Part shown: one piece after another, positions 26,926 to 35,515 of the stretch | How the letters are laid out: each line of letters begins with the position of its first letter | Numbering within the stretch: position 1 is the stretch's first letter | Assembly: GCF_021739025.1 (NCBI RefSeq) | Contig: NZ_JAKKOT010000003.1 | Location: forward strand, 496,001-560,000 | Direction: 5' to 3' | Source: Gordonia liuliyuniae | GTDB taxonomy: Bacteria; Actinomycetota; Actinomycetes; Mycobacteriales; Mycobacteriaceae | Length of the DNA stretch: 64,000 nt | Translations under genes and position numbers: made by a program | The notes under the pieces: generated by a model | Told to the model about the DNA's origin: nothing | The model's input: only the letters and a program-made list of their open reading frames with translations | The model's database searches: none

Positions 26926-29900
26926 CCGTTCGCGCATCGGGGCCCGCTCGATCGCTGCGGCGCTCGGGCTGCCGCCGCCGACCGACGAGCAGGTCGACGT
27001 CATCGAAGCGCCGATGGAACCGATGCTCGTCGTCGCGGGGGCAGGCGCGGGCAAGACGGAGACCATGGCCTCCCGCGTGGTGTGGCTTGTCGCCAACCAG
27101 CTCGTCGGGCCCGAGGAGATCCTCGGCCTGACGTTCACGCGGAAGGCGGCCAGCGAACTCGCCGCACGCATCCGGCGCCGACTCTCGATGCTCGCGGGCA
27201 GTCCGGCCCTCCTCGAATGGGATCCGGGCGGCACGCTCGCGAGCAGGCTGCGCAGCGCGGACGCCGAAGTCAGCACGTACCACGCCTACGCCGGACGACT
27301 CATCGCCGACTACGGGCTGCTCCTGCCGGTGGAGCCCACATCGACGCTGCTCAGCGAGACCGAACTGTGGCAGCTCGCGTTCTCCGTCGTCACCTCGTGG
27401 CCCGGTGAACTGACCACGACCAAGGTGCCGTCATCGGTGACCGAGGCCGTCCTCCGCCTCTACTCGGAGATGGCCGAACACCTCGTCGACGTCGACGATC
27501 TGCGGGCCGCGGGCCACGACCTGTACCAGCTGATCGACACCCTGCCCAAAGGTGCGCGGCAGAAGGACGAGCCGAGTAAAAGGCTGCGCGACTACCAGGC
27601 CGTCATCGACGAACGACGCGAACTCATCCCGCTCGTCGTCGCGCTCGGCGAGGCCATGACCGCTCAGGGCGCACTCGACTTCGGCAGCCAGATGTCGCTC
27701 GCCGCACGGCTCGTCGCCACCCATCCGGAAGTGGTGTCCGCCGAACGGTCCGGGATCCGCGCCGTCCTCCTCGACGAATATCAGGACACCGGCCACTCCC
27801 AACGCATCCTCCTGTCCAAGCTGTTCGGCGGCGTCCAACCGACCGGGACGCCCGCGATTGCGGTGACCGCCGTCGGCGACCCTATTCAATCGATCTACGG
27901 CTGGCGTGGCGCGTCGGCAGCCAACCTTCCGCGGTTCGCGCTCGACTTCCCCCGCAACGACGGGACGGGCGCGCGCCGTCGCGAACTGTTGACGAGCTGG
28001 CGCAACTGTCGTGCCGCGCTCCACCTCGCCAACGAGACCTCCGAAGGACTCCGTCGCCGCGGCGTCCCCGTCAGCGTGCTCCGCGCCCGCCCGGATGCAC
28101 CCGACGGCACCGTCCGACTCGCGTTGACCGAGACTGTCGTCGCCGAACGCGAATGGATCGCCGACCGGATCGAGGACTACTACCGGAGCGCCGAACGCGA
28201 GCAGACGGCCCCGCCGACCACCGCGATCCTGGTGCGGCGGAACGAAGACTCGGCGCCGCTCGCCGCCGAACTCGAACGACGAGGCATTCCCGCCGAAGTC
28301 GTCGGCATCGGCGGACTGCTGCACGTCCCGGAGATCACCGACATCGTCGCCACACTCCGACTGATGGCCGACCCGATGGCCGGAACCGCGGCCATGCGAC
28401 TACTGACCGGAGCACGCTGGCAGCTCGGCGCCGCCGACCTCGCCGCCCTGTGGCGGCGTGCCCGCGAACTCGCCGCCGGAGCCGCTGCGCCGACCACGGG
28501 GGCGGTCACCACCCCCGACGCTCTCGGCGACGCGCTCGACGCGGCCCTGCCCGGAGAAGCCGTCGACTCGGCCGGACTGTGCGACGCCCTCGCCGACCCC
28601 GGGCCGGCAGGCAGATACAGCGCGGCAGGCCACGAACGCATCGTGACCTTCGGGAAACAGTTGGAAGCGCTCCGTCGACGGATCGGCCAGCCGCTGCCCG
28701 AACTCGTCGCCGACGTCGAACAGACCATCGGAGTGGCCGTCGAAGCGCAGATCCGGGCGCGCCGCATGCGCGGCCGCATCACCGGCCGTGAACACCTCGA
28801 CGCGTTCGCCGACTATGTGACCCACTACGCCGAACGCTCCGGCGCCACCCTGCCGGGACTGCTCGCCTTCCTGGACACCGCCGAAGCCGTCGAGAAGGGG
28901 CTCGAAGCCGGACGCGTCGAGGTCGCCGAAGAGCGCGTACAGATCCTCACCGTCCACGCAGCCAAAGGCCTCGAATGGGACGTGGTCGCGTTGCCGCACG
29001 TCGCCGATCGGATCTTCCCGAGCGGCAAAGCCGAGACCACCTGGCTCGGGTCGGCCCGCGAACTTCCGGCAGCGCTGCGCGGTGACCTCGCCGACGAAGC
29101 GGGCGGCGAAGGCTACCCGCCGATCGACCTGGCCGGCCTCGCCGACCGCAAAGAACTCGAGGCCGCGATCGACGACCACAAGGCCGCCGTCGGCGAACGC
29201 CGCCTCGACGAGGACCGACGACTCCTCTACGTGGCGCTGACCCGCGCCAAACACACCCTGCTCGTGTCGGCCCACCACTGGTCCGAGACCGGCGACAAGC
29301 CGCGCGGCGGATCGCCGTTCTACACCGAGCTCGCCGAACACGTCGCAACCGCCGCCGACGGAATGGTTTCCGGAGTCGATCCCGCAGCCTTCTCGATCGA
29401 TGTCGACGCCCCCGACCCGGAGCCAGGCGACGTCAACCCGCTCATCGAACAACAAGTCGCCGTCGCCTGGCCCGTCGACCGTCTCGGCGACCGCCGCGCG
29501 CCCATGACGGCCGCAGCCGACCTCGTCGCGTCGGCGCGCGCCGCCCACGGACTGTTCACCGTCGACGACGCGCCGACCGACGACCCCGACATCCTCGCCT
29601 GGCGCGACGAAGTCACCGTCCTCCTCGACGAACACGCGAGCGAGCGCGACCCCGTCGTCGACGTCGCACTGCCCGGCCACCTCTCGGTGAGCGAACTCGT
29701 CGAACTCGACACCGACGAACAGGCGTTCGCCGCGCGGCTGAGGCGACCTGTCCCGTTCCGGCCCAACCCGCTCGCGCGGCGTGGCACCGCGTTCCACGCG
29801 TGGCTCGAACGCCGGTTCGGCGCCACCCGACTCCTCGACATGGACGAACTTCCGGGCGCCGCCGACGCCGCAACCGGTGACGTCGCCGACGACGACCTCG

Positions 29901-30367
29901 CCGTCCTCCGGGAGAAGTTCCTCGCCTCGCCGTGGGCCGACCGGACACCCGTTGACGTCGAAGTCGGTTTCGAGACCGTCATCGGCGAGACCGTCGTCCG
30001 CGGCCGGATGGACGCCGTGTTCCGCGACGGCGACGGTTGGCTCGTCGTCGACTGGAAGACCGGAGCCATCCCCGAACCGGCCAAACGCGCGTCGCTGTTC
30101 GTGCAGCTCGCCGCCTACCGGGTCGCGTGGGCGCAGCTCGCCGACGTCGACCTCGACCAGGTGCGCGCCGCGTTCGTGTACGTCCGGCACGGCTTCACCC
30201 TCGAACCCGACGTGCTGCCGGACGCCGACCGACTCGCCGAGATGCTCGCCGCCCACTCCCAGGCCGGACACTCCCAGGCCGCCCACTCCCAGACCGTCCA
30301 GCCCCAGACCGTCCAGCCCCAGACCGGCAGACCGTCGACATCCGTGCCGCCGGGCTCGATGCAGTAG
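26918..30367 (+). CDS. adnB: AdnB: dominant motor and nuclease subunit
   Basis: A 1149-residue partner of AdnA, matching Rv3201c. Walker A is VAGAGAGKTETM near residue 38. Motif II is LLDEYQDTGHS and motif III VGDPIQSIYGWRGAS. Motifs V-VI include LTVHAAKGLEWDVV and YVALTRAK. The C-terminal RecB-type nuclease has VRGRMDAVF and WLVVDWKTG. Together AdnAB unwinds and resects double-strand ends in mycobacteria. The last 40 residues are a low-complexity HSQ/QPQT repeat not expected in the family. Confidence 0.93.
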   Translation: MTDRSRIGARSIAAALGLPPPTDEQVDVIEAPMEPMLVVAGAGAGKTETMASRVVWLVANQLVGPEEILGLTFTRKAASELAARIRRRLSMLAGSPALLEWDPGGTLASRLRSADAEVSTYHAYAGRLIADYGLLLPVEPTSTLLSETELWQLAFSVVTSWPGELTTTKVPSSVTEAVLRLYSEMAEHLVDVDDLRAAGHDLYQLIDTLPKGARQKDEPSKRLRDYQAVIDERRELIPLVVALGEAMTAQGALDFGSQMSLAARLVATHPEVVSAERSGIRAVLLDEYQDTGHSQRILLSKLFGGVQPTGTPAIAVTAVGDPIQSIYGWRGASAANLPRFALDFPRNDGTGARRRELLTSWRNCRAALHLANETSEGLRRRGVPVSVLRARPDAPDGTVRLALTETVVAEREWIADRIEDYYRSAEREQTAPPTTAILVRRNEDSAPLAAELERRGIPAEVVGIGGLLHVPEITDIVATLRLMADPMAGTAAMRLLTGARWQLGAADLAALWRRARELAAGAAAPTTGAVTTPDALGDALDAALPGEAVDSAGLCDALADPGPAGRYSAAGHERIVTFGKQLEALRRRIGQPLPELVADVEQTIGVAVEAQIRARRMRGRITGREHLDAFADYVTHYAERSGATLPGLLAFLDTAEAVEKGLEAGRVEVAEERVQILTVHAAKGLEWDVVALPHVADRIFPSGKAETTWLGSARELPAALRGDLADEAGGEGYPPIDLAGLADRKELEAAIDDHKAAVGERRLDEDRRLLYVALTRAKHTLLVSAHHWSETGDKPRGGSPFYTELAEHVATAADGMVSGVDPAAFSIDVDAPDPEPGDVNPLIEQQVAVAWPVDRLGDRRAPMTAAADLVASARAAHGLFTVDDAPTDDPDILAWRDEVTVLLDEHASERDPVVDVALPGHLSVSELVELDTDEQAFAARLRRPVPFRPNPLARRGTAFHAWLERRFGATRLLDMDELPGAADAATGDVADDDLAVLREKFLASPWADRTPVDVEVGFETVIGETVVRGRMDAVFRDGDGWLVVDWKTGAIPEPAKRASLFVQLAAYRVAWAQLADVDLDQVRAAFVYVRHGFTLEPDVLPDADRLAEMLAAHSQAGHSQAAHSQTVQPQTVQPQTGRPSTSVPPGSMQ
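30254..30328 (+). repeat. Five 15-bp tandem repeats at the adnB 3' end
   Basis: Units such as CACTCCCAGGCCGGA and CAGCCCCAGACCGTC repeat five times in frame, encoding variants of HSQAG, HSQAA, HSQTV and QPQTV. Because units are multiples of three, gain or loss would change tail length without a frameshift. Confidence 0.9.
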
Positions 30368-30376
30368 CCTCAGCCT

Positions 30377-31435
30377 GTGCGCAAACGACTGCGTCGCAGA
30401 GGCGGCCTGGTAGACGAGCCCGACTACGCGCTCGTCGGCGTCGTCCGGATCCCGGAACTCGAACAGAGCCCGGCGCGGGCGATCGGCAAACGCATCCTGT
30501 GGGCGCTCATCGCGCTGTTCGTCTGCTCCATCGTCGTCTACCTCGACCGCGGCGGGTACCGGGACGCGAAAGGCACCGCGCTCAGCTACCTCGACGCGCT
30601 CTACTATTCGGCGGTCACCCTGTCGACCACCGGATACGGCGACGTCACACCGGTCACCGAGTCCGCGCGACTGGTGAACGTCATCTTCATCACGCCGCTC
30701 CGCGTGCTGTTCCTGATCGTGCTCATCGGTACGACCCTGGAAGTGCTCACCGAACGGTCCCGACAGGCCATCAAGATCCAGAACTGGAGGAACCGCGTGC
30801 GTAACCACACGATCGTCGTCGGCTACGGCACCAAGGGACGGACCGCCGTCGACGCGGTCATCGCAGACGGGGGTAAGCCCGCCGAGATCGTCGTCGTCGA
30901 CAACGACACCGCGGCGCTCGAAGCCGCAGCGGCTCACGGCCTCGTCACCGTCCGCGGCGACGCCACCAAGTCGGACGTCCTGCGCCTGGCGGGTGTGCAG
31001 TACGCCGCTGCGATCGTCATCGCCGCCAACCGCGACGACACCGCGGTCCTGGCCACGCTCACCGCCCGCGAGATCAACCCGCGCGCCAAGATCGTCGCGT
31101 CCATCCGCGAAGCCGAGAACACGCACCTCATGCGACAGTCGGGCGCCAACTCCGTCGTCGTCTCCTCCGAGACCGCAGGCCGACTCCTCGGCATCGCGAC
31201 CATCACCCCGTCCGTCGTCGAAGTCGTCGAAGACCTCCTCAGCCCCGAAGAGGGCTACGCCATCGCCGAACGCGAAGTGGAGCCCTCCGAGTCCGGCGGC
31301 TCGCCCGCACACACCAAGGACCTCGTCCTCGGCGTCGTACGCGAAGGGAAGCTGTACCGGGTCGGCGACCCGGAAGTCGAGGCCATCGAGGTGGGCGACC
31401 GACTCCTCTACGTCCGACAGGGAGGCCCCGCCTGA
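30377..31435 (+). CDS. Potassium channel with RCK/TrkA-N domain (Rv3200c-like)
   Basis: A 352-residue two-helix K+ channel subunit. Helices lie at about residues 38-56 and 100-120, around a pore helix and the selectivity filter STTGYGD near residue 86. A cytoplasmic RCK domain follows, with Rossmann loop VVGYGTKGRTAV and a TrkA-C-like end. As in Rv3200c the filter reads TTGYGD. It would form tetramers gated by nucleotides or ions. GTG start at 30377, 9 bp after adnB; the stop overlaps the nudC start by one base. Confidence 0.9.
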   Translation: MRKRLRRRGGLVDEPDYALVGVVRIPELEQSPARAIGKRILWALIALFVCSIVVYLDRGGYRDAKGTALSYLDALYYSAVTLSTTGYGDVTPVTESARLVNVIFITPLRVLFLIVLIGTTLEVLTERSRQAIKIQNWRNRVRNHTIVVGYGTKGRTAVDAVIADGGKPAEIVVVDNDTAALEAAAAHGLVTVRGDATKSDVLRLAGVQYAAAIVIAANRDDTAVLATLTAREINPRAKIVASIREAENTHLMRQSGANSVVVSSETAGRLLGIATITPSVVEVVEDLLSPEEGYAIAEREVEPSESGGSPAHTKDLVLGVVREGKLYRVGDPEVEAIEVGDRLLYVRQGGPA

Positions 31436-32340
31436 TGGCGACGTTCGAACTCATCGAACCACCGATGCTGGCGCGCGCCGCATTCGACCGCGCCGACCAG
31501 ATTCGGAAACATCCCGACCGGCTCGCCCGAGCCTGGGCCGGGGCCGCAGTGCTCCACGTCGATCACCAGGGGCGCTACCCGGTGGACGCCGACGGCGCCA
31601 TCGCCTGGCAGCACGCCGACGGCGACCAGCCGCCCGCACGCGCGGTGTTCCTCGGCGACGCCGACGGCTACCGGTGGGCCGTCCGAGTCGACCACGTGGC
31701 GGGCGACCACGCCGACCCCCGCACCGGCGCACACCGCCTGTCGCACGACGACGCCGGGCTCCTCGCCACCGCCATCGGCATGCTCAACTGGCATCGGGCC
31801 GCCGGCCATTCGCCCGTCGACGGTTCGACGACCGTCCCGGCGCAAGGCGGTTGGCTGATGCGCAACGACGCAGGAGTCGACGAGTTCCCGCGCACCGACC
31901 CAGCCGTCATCATGGTGATCCACGACGGAGCCGACCACGTCCTCCTCGGCAGGCAGACCGTGTGGCCCGACAAATGGTTCTCCACACTCGCCGGTTTCGT
32001 CGAACCCGGCGAGTCCCTGGAACAGTGCGTGCGACGTGAAGCCCTCGAAGAAGCAGGCATCACCGTGCACGATCCGCGATACCTCGGCTCCCAGCCGTGG
32101 CCCTTCCCGCGGTCGCTCATGTGCGGTTTCGAAGCCGTCGGCGATCCCGCCGAGCCGATCGAACTCCGCGACGGCGAACTCGGCGACGCTCGATGGTTCC
32201 ACCGCGACGACGTGCTCGCCGCACTCGACCGCAACGCCGACTGGGGAGCCGACGACCCCGACACCCGACTGATGGTGCCCGGATCGATCTCCATCGCCCG
32301 CAGCCTCATCGAATCGTGGGCACACGCGCCGCGGGCGTGA
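31435..32340 (+). CDS. nudC: NADH pyrophosphatase NudC (Nudix)
   Basis: A 301-residue Nudix hydrolase. The Nudix box GFVEPGESLEQCVRREALEE is near residues 188-207, followed by the NudC-specific SQPWPFPRSLM. NudC cleaves NADH to NMNH and AMP and can decap NAD-capped RNA. The zinc-ribbon cysteines of E. coli NudC are absent, as in M. tuberculosis NudC. The start overlaps the channel gene stop (TGATG), so it is translationally coupled. Confidence 0.93.
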   Translation: MATFELIEPPMLARAAFDRADQIRKHPDRLARAWAGAAVLHVDHQGRYPVDADGAIAWQHADGDQPPARAVFLGDADGYRWAVRVDHVAGDHADPRTGAHRLSHDDAGLLATAIGMLNWHRAAGHSPVDGSTTVPAQGGWLMRNDAGVDEFPRTDPAVIMVIHDGADHVLLGRQTVWPDKWFSTLAGFVEPGESLEQCVRREALEEAGITVHDPRYLGSQPWPFPRSLMCGFEAVGDPAEPIELRDGELGDARWFHRDDVLAALDRNADWGADDPDTRLMVPGSISIARSLIESWAHAPRA

Positions 32341-32389
32341 GGTGCCCCGAAGTGGTGAGATCGGCGCGCGGTGTGCTGGGATTGACCGT

Positions 32390-32647
32390 ATGAGCGACGC
32401 GACGAACCCCGCACTGACCCTGTACACCACCAGCTGGTGCCCGTTCTGCAACCGACTCAAAGCCGGACTGGACCGCAACGACGTCGACTACACCGAGATC
32501 GACATCGAAGCGGACCCCGCCGCAGCCGAATTCGTCGGCTCCGTCAACGGCGGCAATCACGTCGTGCCGACCGCACTGTACGGCGACGGGTCGACGGCGA
32601 CGAATCCCGCGGTCGGCGAAGTGATGTCGAAGCTGGGGTTGATGTAG
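32390..32647 (+). CDS. mrx1: Mycoredoxin-1 (glutaredoxin-like)
   Basis: An 85-residue glutaredoxin-fold protein that reduces mycothiol mixed disulfides, using mycothiol as cofactor. The active site TTSWCPFC has Cys17 and Cys20; cis-Pro is in HVVPT, and the ATNP segment matches the family. The M. tuberculosis protein has CGYC; here the dipeptide is Pro-Phe, so redox potential may differ. It sits between nudC and uvrD2 as in Rv3198A. ATG start at 32390. Confidence 0.92.
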   Translation: MSDATNPALTLYTTSWCPFCNRLKAGLDRNDVDYTEIDIEADPAAAEFVGSVNGGNHVVPTALYGDGSTATNPAVGEVMSKLGLM

Positions 32648-32730
32648 AGGACCACTCGCTTCGTTCGCGCTCGCGCGTCGGCGGACCGAGAGTTGTCGGG
32701 GGCGTGTGAGAGTGTCGGGATGTGGCGGTG

Positions 32731-34728
32731 ATGGCAGAGACTCGGACGAACGCACTGGACGGACTGGACCCCGAGCAGCGTGCGGCGGTGACGGCGCCTC
32801 GGGGCCCGGTGTGCGTGCTCGCCGGGGCGGGCACCGGTAAGACCAGGACCATCACGCGGCGGATCGCTCACCTCATCGAGTCGGGGCAGGTGAATCCGAC
32901 TCAAGTGCTGGCGGTGACGTTCACGGCGCGGGCCGCGGCCGAGATGCGTGAGCGACTCGCGGGTCTCGGGGTGTCCGGTCCCGGCGGGACGGTCGTCGCC
33001 CAGACCTTCCACGCCGCAGCATTGCGCCAACTCCGGTACTTCTGGCCCCGCGTCATGGGGGCGGCCCGGTGGGAACTCCTCGACAACAAGTTTCGGCTCG
33101 TCTCTCGTGTCGCACGGGACGCAGGCCTCGACTCGGCCGACCGCGATCTGATCCGTGATCTGGCGTCGGAGATCGAATGGGCGAAGTCGTCGAACATCGG
33201 GCCCGCCGACTTTCCGGCGGCAGCGGCCGATGGCCACCGCGACCTGCCGACCGATGCGCGGACGGTCGCCGAAGTGTTCGCCGCCTATGAGGACGCGAAG
33301 GTGTCGCCGGACGGCGACCGACTCCTCGACTTCGAAGACCTCATCATCTACACGACGATGATCCTGCAGGCCGAGCCGTCGATCGCCGAAGAGTTCCGGA
33401 CGCGCTATCGGAGTTTCGTCGTCGACGAGTATCAGGACGTCACGCCCATCCAACAGAATCTGCTCGACGCGTGGCTGGGGGAGCGCGACGACCTCACGGT
33501 GGTCGGCGACGCCAACCAGACGATCTACAGTTTCACCGGCGCGACCCCGGACTATCTGCTCGACTTCACCCGCCGCTTCCCGGAGGCCACCCTCGTCCGT
33601 CTGCAACGCGACTACCGTTCCACACCCGAAGTGGTCGACCTGGCGAACCGGGTGATCGGCAACGCCGTCGGCCGTATCGCGGGAACACGATTGCAGCTCG
33701 TCGGTCAGCGTGCGTCCGGGCCGACGCCGGTGTTCTCCGAGAACGAGGACGCCGCGAGCGAAGTCGTGTGCGTCGTCGCCGAGTGCAAGAAGCTGCTGCG
33801 CGCCGGTGTACCCGCGACCGAAATCGCGATTCTGTACCGAGTCAACGCGCAATCCCAGCAGTACGAGGAAGCGTTGTCCGAGGCCGGTATCGAATACCAG
33901 GTACGCGGTGATCAGGGGTTCTTCGCGCGGCCCGAGATCGTCGCCGCCATGCGCCGACTCACGACACTCGCCGAAGGGCCACCGCCGCCGATGACGGTGA
34001 TCGACGCCGTACGTCACGTGCTCGCCCCCGTCGGGCTCACCGAAGCAGAGCCGGCGGGCGCCAACGCGAAAGCCCGGTGGCAGCAGCTGTTGCGTCTCGT
34101 CGAGATCGTCGAAGGCATCGCAGCCGAGCGACCGTCCGCTGACTTCCCGACAGTCGTCAAAGAGCTCGACAATCGGTCGAAGTCGCGGCATGCGCTCGTC
34201 GTCGACGGGGTCACCCTATCGTCGATGCACGCCGCCAAGGGGCTCGAATGGGATGCGGTGTTCCTCACCGGGCTCCACGAGGGGTCGGTCCCGCTGGGAC
34301 GGGCGACCGGTAGCCGCGAGGAGATCGAAGAGGAACGTCGCCTGTTCTACGTCGGGGTGACGCGGGCACGCGAGAACCTGCATCTGTCGTGGAGTCTGTC
34401 GCGCGGCGACGGACGCCGCTCGTCCCGTAAACGTTCCCAGTTCCTCGACGGGCTGCTCCCGTCGTCGTCGGCCGCCCGGCTCGACGAGATTCGCGAGGAA
34501 CCGGACCGCAACGTGGTCAAAGCGTTGACTGCGTGGCGCGCCGACTACGCGAAACGACAAGACATCGCACCGGTCAACGTGATGAGCACGATGATGATCC
34601 GGCGGATCGCGACGGAACTCCCGACCGGCCTCGACGAGTTGGCCGCGGTCCGCGGCTTCGGAGCCGAACGGACCGACGTCATCGGAGCCGAAGTCCTCGC
34701 GGTCGTCGACGACGGTCTCTTCGGCTGA
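32731..34728 (+). CDS. uvrD2: SF1 DNA helicase UvrD2 with HRDC-like domain
   Basis: A 665-residue SF1A helicase matching Rv3198c. Walker A is AGAGTGKTRT near residue 32; motif II VVDEYQDVTPIQ; motif III VGDANQTIYSFTGA; motif V-VI MHAAKGLEWDAVF and YVGVTRARENL. The C-terminal ~75 residues look like an HRDC domain (WRADYAKRQDIAPVNVMS). The tetracysteine zinc-binding linker of mycobacterial UvrD2 is missing: no C-x-x-C pairs occur between helicase and HRDC. The start may also be GTG 32722. Confidence 0.9.
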   Translation: MAETRTNALDGLDPEQRAAVTAPRGPVCVLAGAGTGKTRTITRRIAHLIESGQVNPTQVLAVTFTARAAAEMRERLAGLGVSGPGGTVVAQTFHAAALRQLRYFWPRVMGAARWELLDNKFRLVSRVARDAGLDSADRDLIRDLASEIEWAKSSNIGPADFPAAAADGHRDLPTDARTVAEVFAAYEDAKVSPDGDRLLDFEDLIIYTTMILQAEPSIAEEFRTRYRSFVVDEYQDVTPIQQNLLDAWLGERDDLTVVGDANQTIYSFTGATPDYLLDFTRRFPEATLVRLQRDYRSTPEVVDLANRVIGNAVGRIAGTRLQLVGQRASGPTPVFSENEDAASEVVCVVAECKKLLRAGVPATEIAILYRVNAQSQQYEEALSEAGIEYQVRGDQGFFARPEIVAAMRRLTTLAEGPPPPMTVIDAVRHVLAPVGLTEAEPAGANAKARWQQLLRLVEIVEGIAAERPSADFPTVVKELDNRSKSRHALVVDGVTLSSMHAAKGLEWDAVFLTGLHEGSVPLGRATGSREEIEEERRLFYVGVTRARENLHLSWSLSRGDGRRSSRKRSQFLDGLLPSSSAARLDEIREEPDRNVVKALTAWRADYAKRQDIAPVNVMSTMMIRRIATELPTGLDELAAVRGFGAERTDVIGAEVLAVVDDGLFG

Positions 34729-34754
34729 CCAGAAGTCGGCAAAACCGCAGGTAG

Positions 34755-34791
34755 AAAATAGGTTGTGCGAGTCTGAGCTCGCGCATAGAGT
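34755..34791 (+). promoter_or_regulatory. whiB7 promoter with AT-rich WhiB7 box
   Basis: AAAATA (34755-34760), GG, then -35 TTGTGC (34763-34768), a 17-base spacer and -10 TAGAGT (34786-34791). An AT-rich block directly ahead of the -35 element is the known mark of WhiB7-activated promoters, bound by the WhiB7 AT-hook together with the primary sigma factor. The transcript would start near 34798, about 320 bases before whiB7. Confidence 0.8.
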
Positions 34792-34858
34792 AGTCCGAGT
34801 AAGTGACACGCCCATCTCGGCGTGTGGTGGAGACGAAGACGGAAGGGAGTTGCGCGAA

Positions 34859-34981
34859 ATGATCAAGAACACCTGGCATGTGGCACCAGACGCCGCTGCA
34901 GCAGCAGGAGCTGTCGCGCGAGCGCGCCGGCGATTCCCCGTACCCCGTCTCGGCTGTCGACAGCCGTTCCGAACCACCTAG
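34859..34981 (+). CDS. Upstream ORF in the whiB7 leader
   Basis: A 40-residue leader ORF, MIKNTWHVAP at the start, an Ala-rich middle and a basic RARRR segment. It has GGAAGGGAG nine bases before the ATG, a far better ribosome-binding site than whiB7 itself. It ends 25 bp before an attenuator-like hairpin. In mycobacteria and Streptomyces, whiB7 leaders carry a uORF whose stalled translation lets transcription continue into whiB7. Longer in-frame starts upstream are unlikely because they precede or overlap the promoter. Confidence 0.7.
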   Translation: MIKNTWHVAPDAAAAAGAVARARRRFPVPRLGCRQPFRTT

Positions 34982-35006
34982 TCACCAGCTAGCACGGAAC
35001 CGACGA

Positions 35007-35045
35007 GGCCACGGCGAATCGCGATAAGCGGACCGTGGCCTTACT
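35007..35045 (+). terminator. whiB7 leader attenuator hairpin
   Basis: GGCCACGG (35007-35014) pairs with CCGTGGCC (35033-35040) and is followed by TTACT. It stands between the uORF stop and whiB7, where a conditional terminator is expected. The T-run is weak, so function depends on alternative folding of the leader. Confidence 0.6.
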
Positions 35046-35118
35046 CGTTCGTCGATCGAGTCGGCCGGGGTTCACATCGAGAACACCCGTTCATCACCAG
35101 ATGAGAAAGCCCGACTTC

Positions 35119-35397
35119 ATGAGTACCCCAATGCTGTCGCCGAACTCGGCCCGGCGAAAAGCCATCGAACTGCCCTGCCAGAGCGCCGAAGCCGACCTGT
35201 GGTTCGCAGAACAACCCGGCCACCTCGAACAGGCCAAGGCGCTCTGCCAGGAGTGCCCGCTCCGTGTGCAGTGCCTCGAGGTCGCACTTGAGAACGCCGA
35301 ACCGTGGGGCGTCTGGGGCGGAGAGATCTTCTCCGGCGGCACCGTCGTCGCCCGCAAGCGTCCCCGTGGCCGCCCACGCAAAAACCCGGTCGCGTGA
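35119..35397 (+). CDS. whiB7: Antibiotic-responsive regulator WhiB7
   Basis: A 92-residue Wbl protein activating intrinsic resistance genes. Cluster ligands are Cys20, Cys43, Cys46 and Cys52. The turn EPWGVWGGEIF is followed by the C-terminal AT-hook KRPRGRPRK, diagnostic for WhiB7. The ATG at 35119 gives the same length as the M. tuberculosis protein; an in-frame ATG at 35101 is possible. It is transcribed from a promoter about 330 bp upstream through a uORF and attenuator. Confidence 0.95.
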   Translation: MSTPMLSPNSARRKAIELPCQSAEADLWFAEQPGHLEQAKALCQECPLRVQCLEVALENAEPWGVWGGEIFSGGTVVARKRPRGRPRKNPVA

Positions 35398-35426
35398 CGC
35401 CCTGCCCCGCACGTCTCGCAAAACCT

Positions 35427-35480
35427 ACACCGCTCAGGCCGAGCACCGCGCTCCACGGTGCTGTTCGTCCTGAGCGGTGT
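35427..35480 (+). terminator. Nested hairpin after whiB7
   Basis: ACACCGCTCAGG (35427-35438) pairs with CCTGAGCGGTGT (35469-35480), enclosing an inner AGCACCG / CGGTGCT hairpin. No T-run follows. It separates whiB7 from the convergent ABC1 kinase gene and may stop or stabilise transcripts from both sides. Confidence 0.65.
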
Positions 35481-35515
35481 CGGTTGACGAATGCAGCCGG
35501 TAGAGCTCGGCCGAC

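Noticed and set aside
28400..31312. 970-codon open frame antisense to adnB and the K+ channel gene
   Set aside because: Shadow frame produced by strong third-position GC bias; composition is low-complexity Gly/Val/Asp/Arg with no motif, while the opposite strand encodes clear conserved proteins.
31435..32340. Loss of the NudC zinc ribbon as an unusual feature
   Set aside because: Mycobacterial NudC proteins also lack these cysteines, so this is normal for the group.
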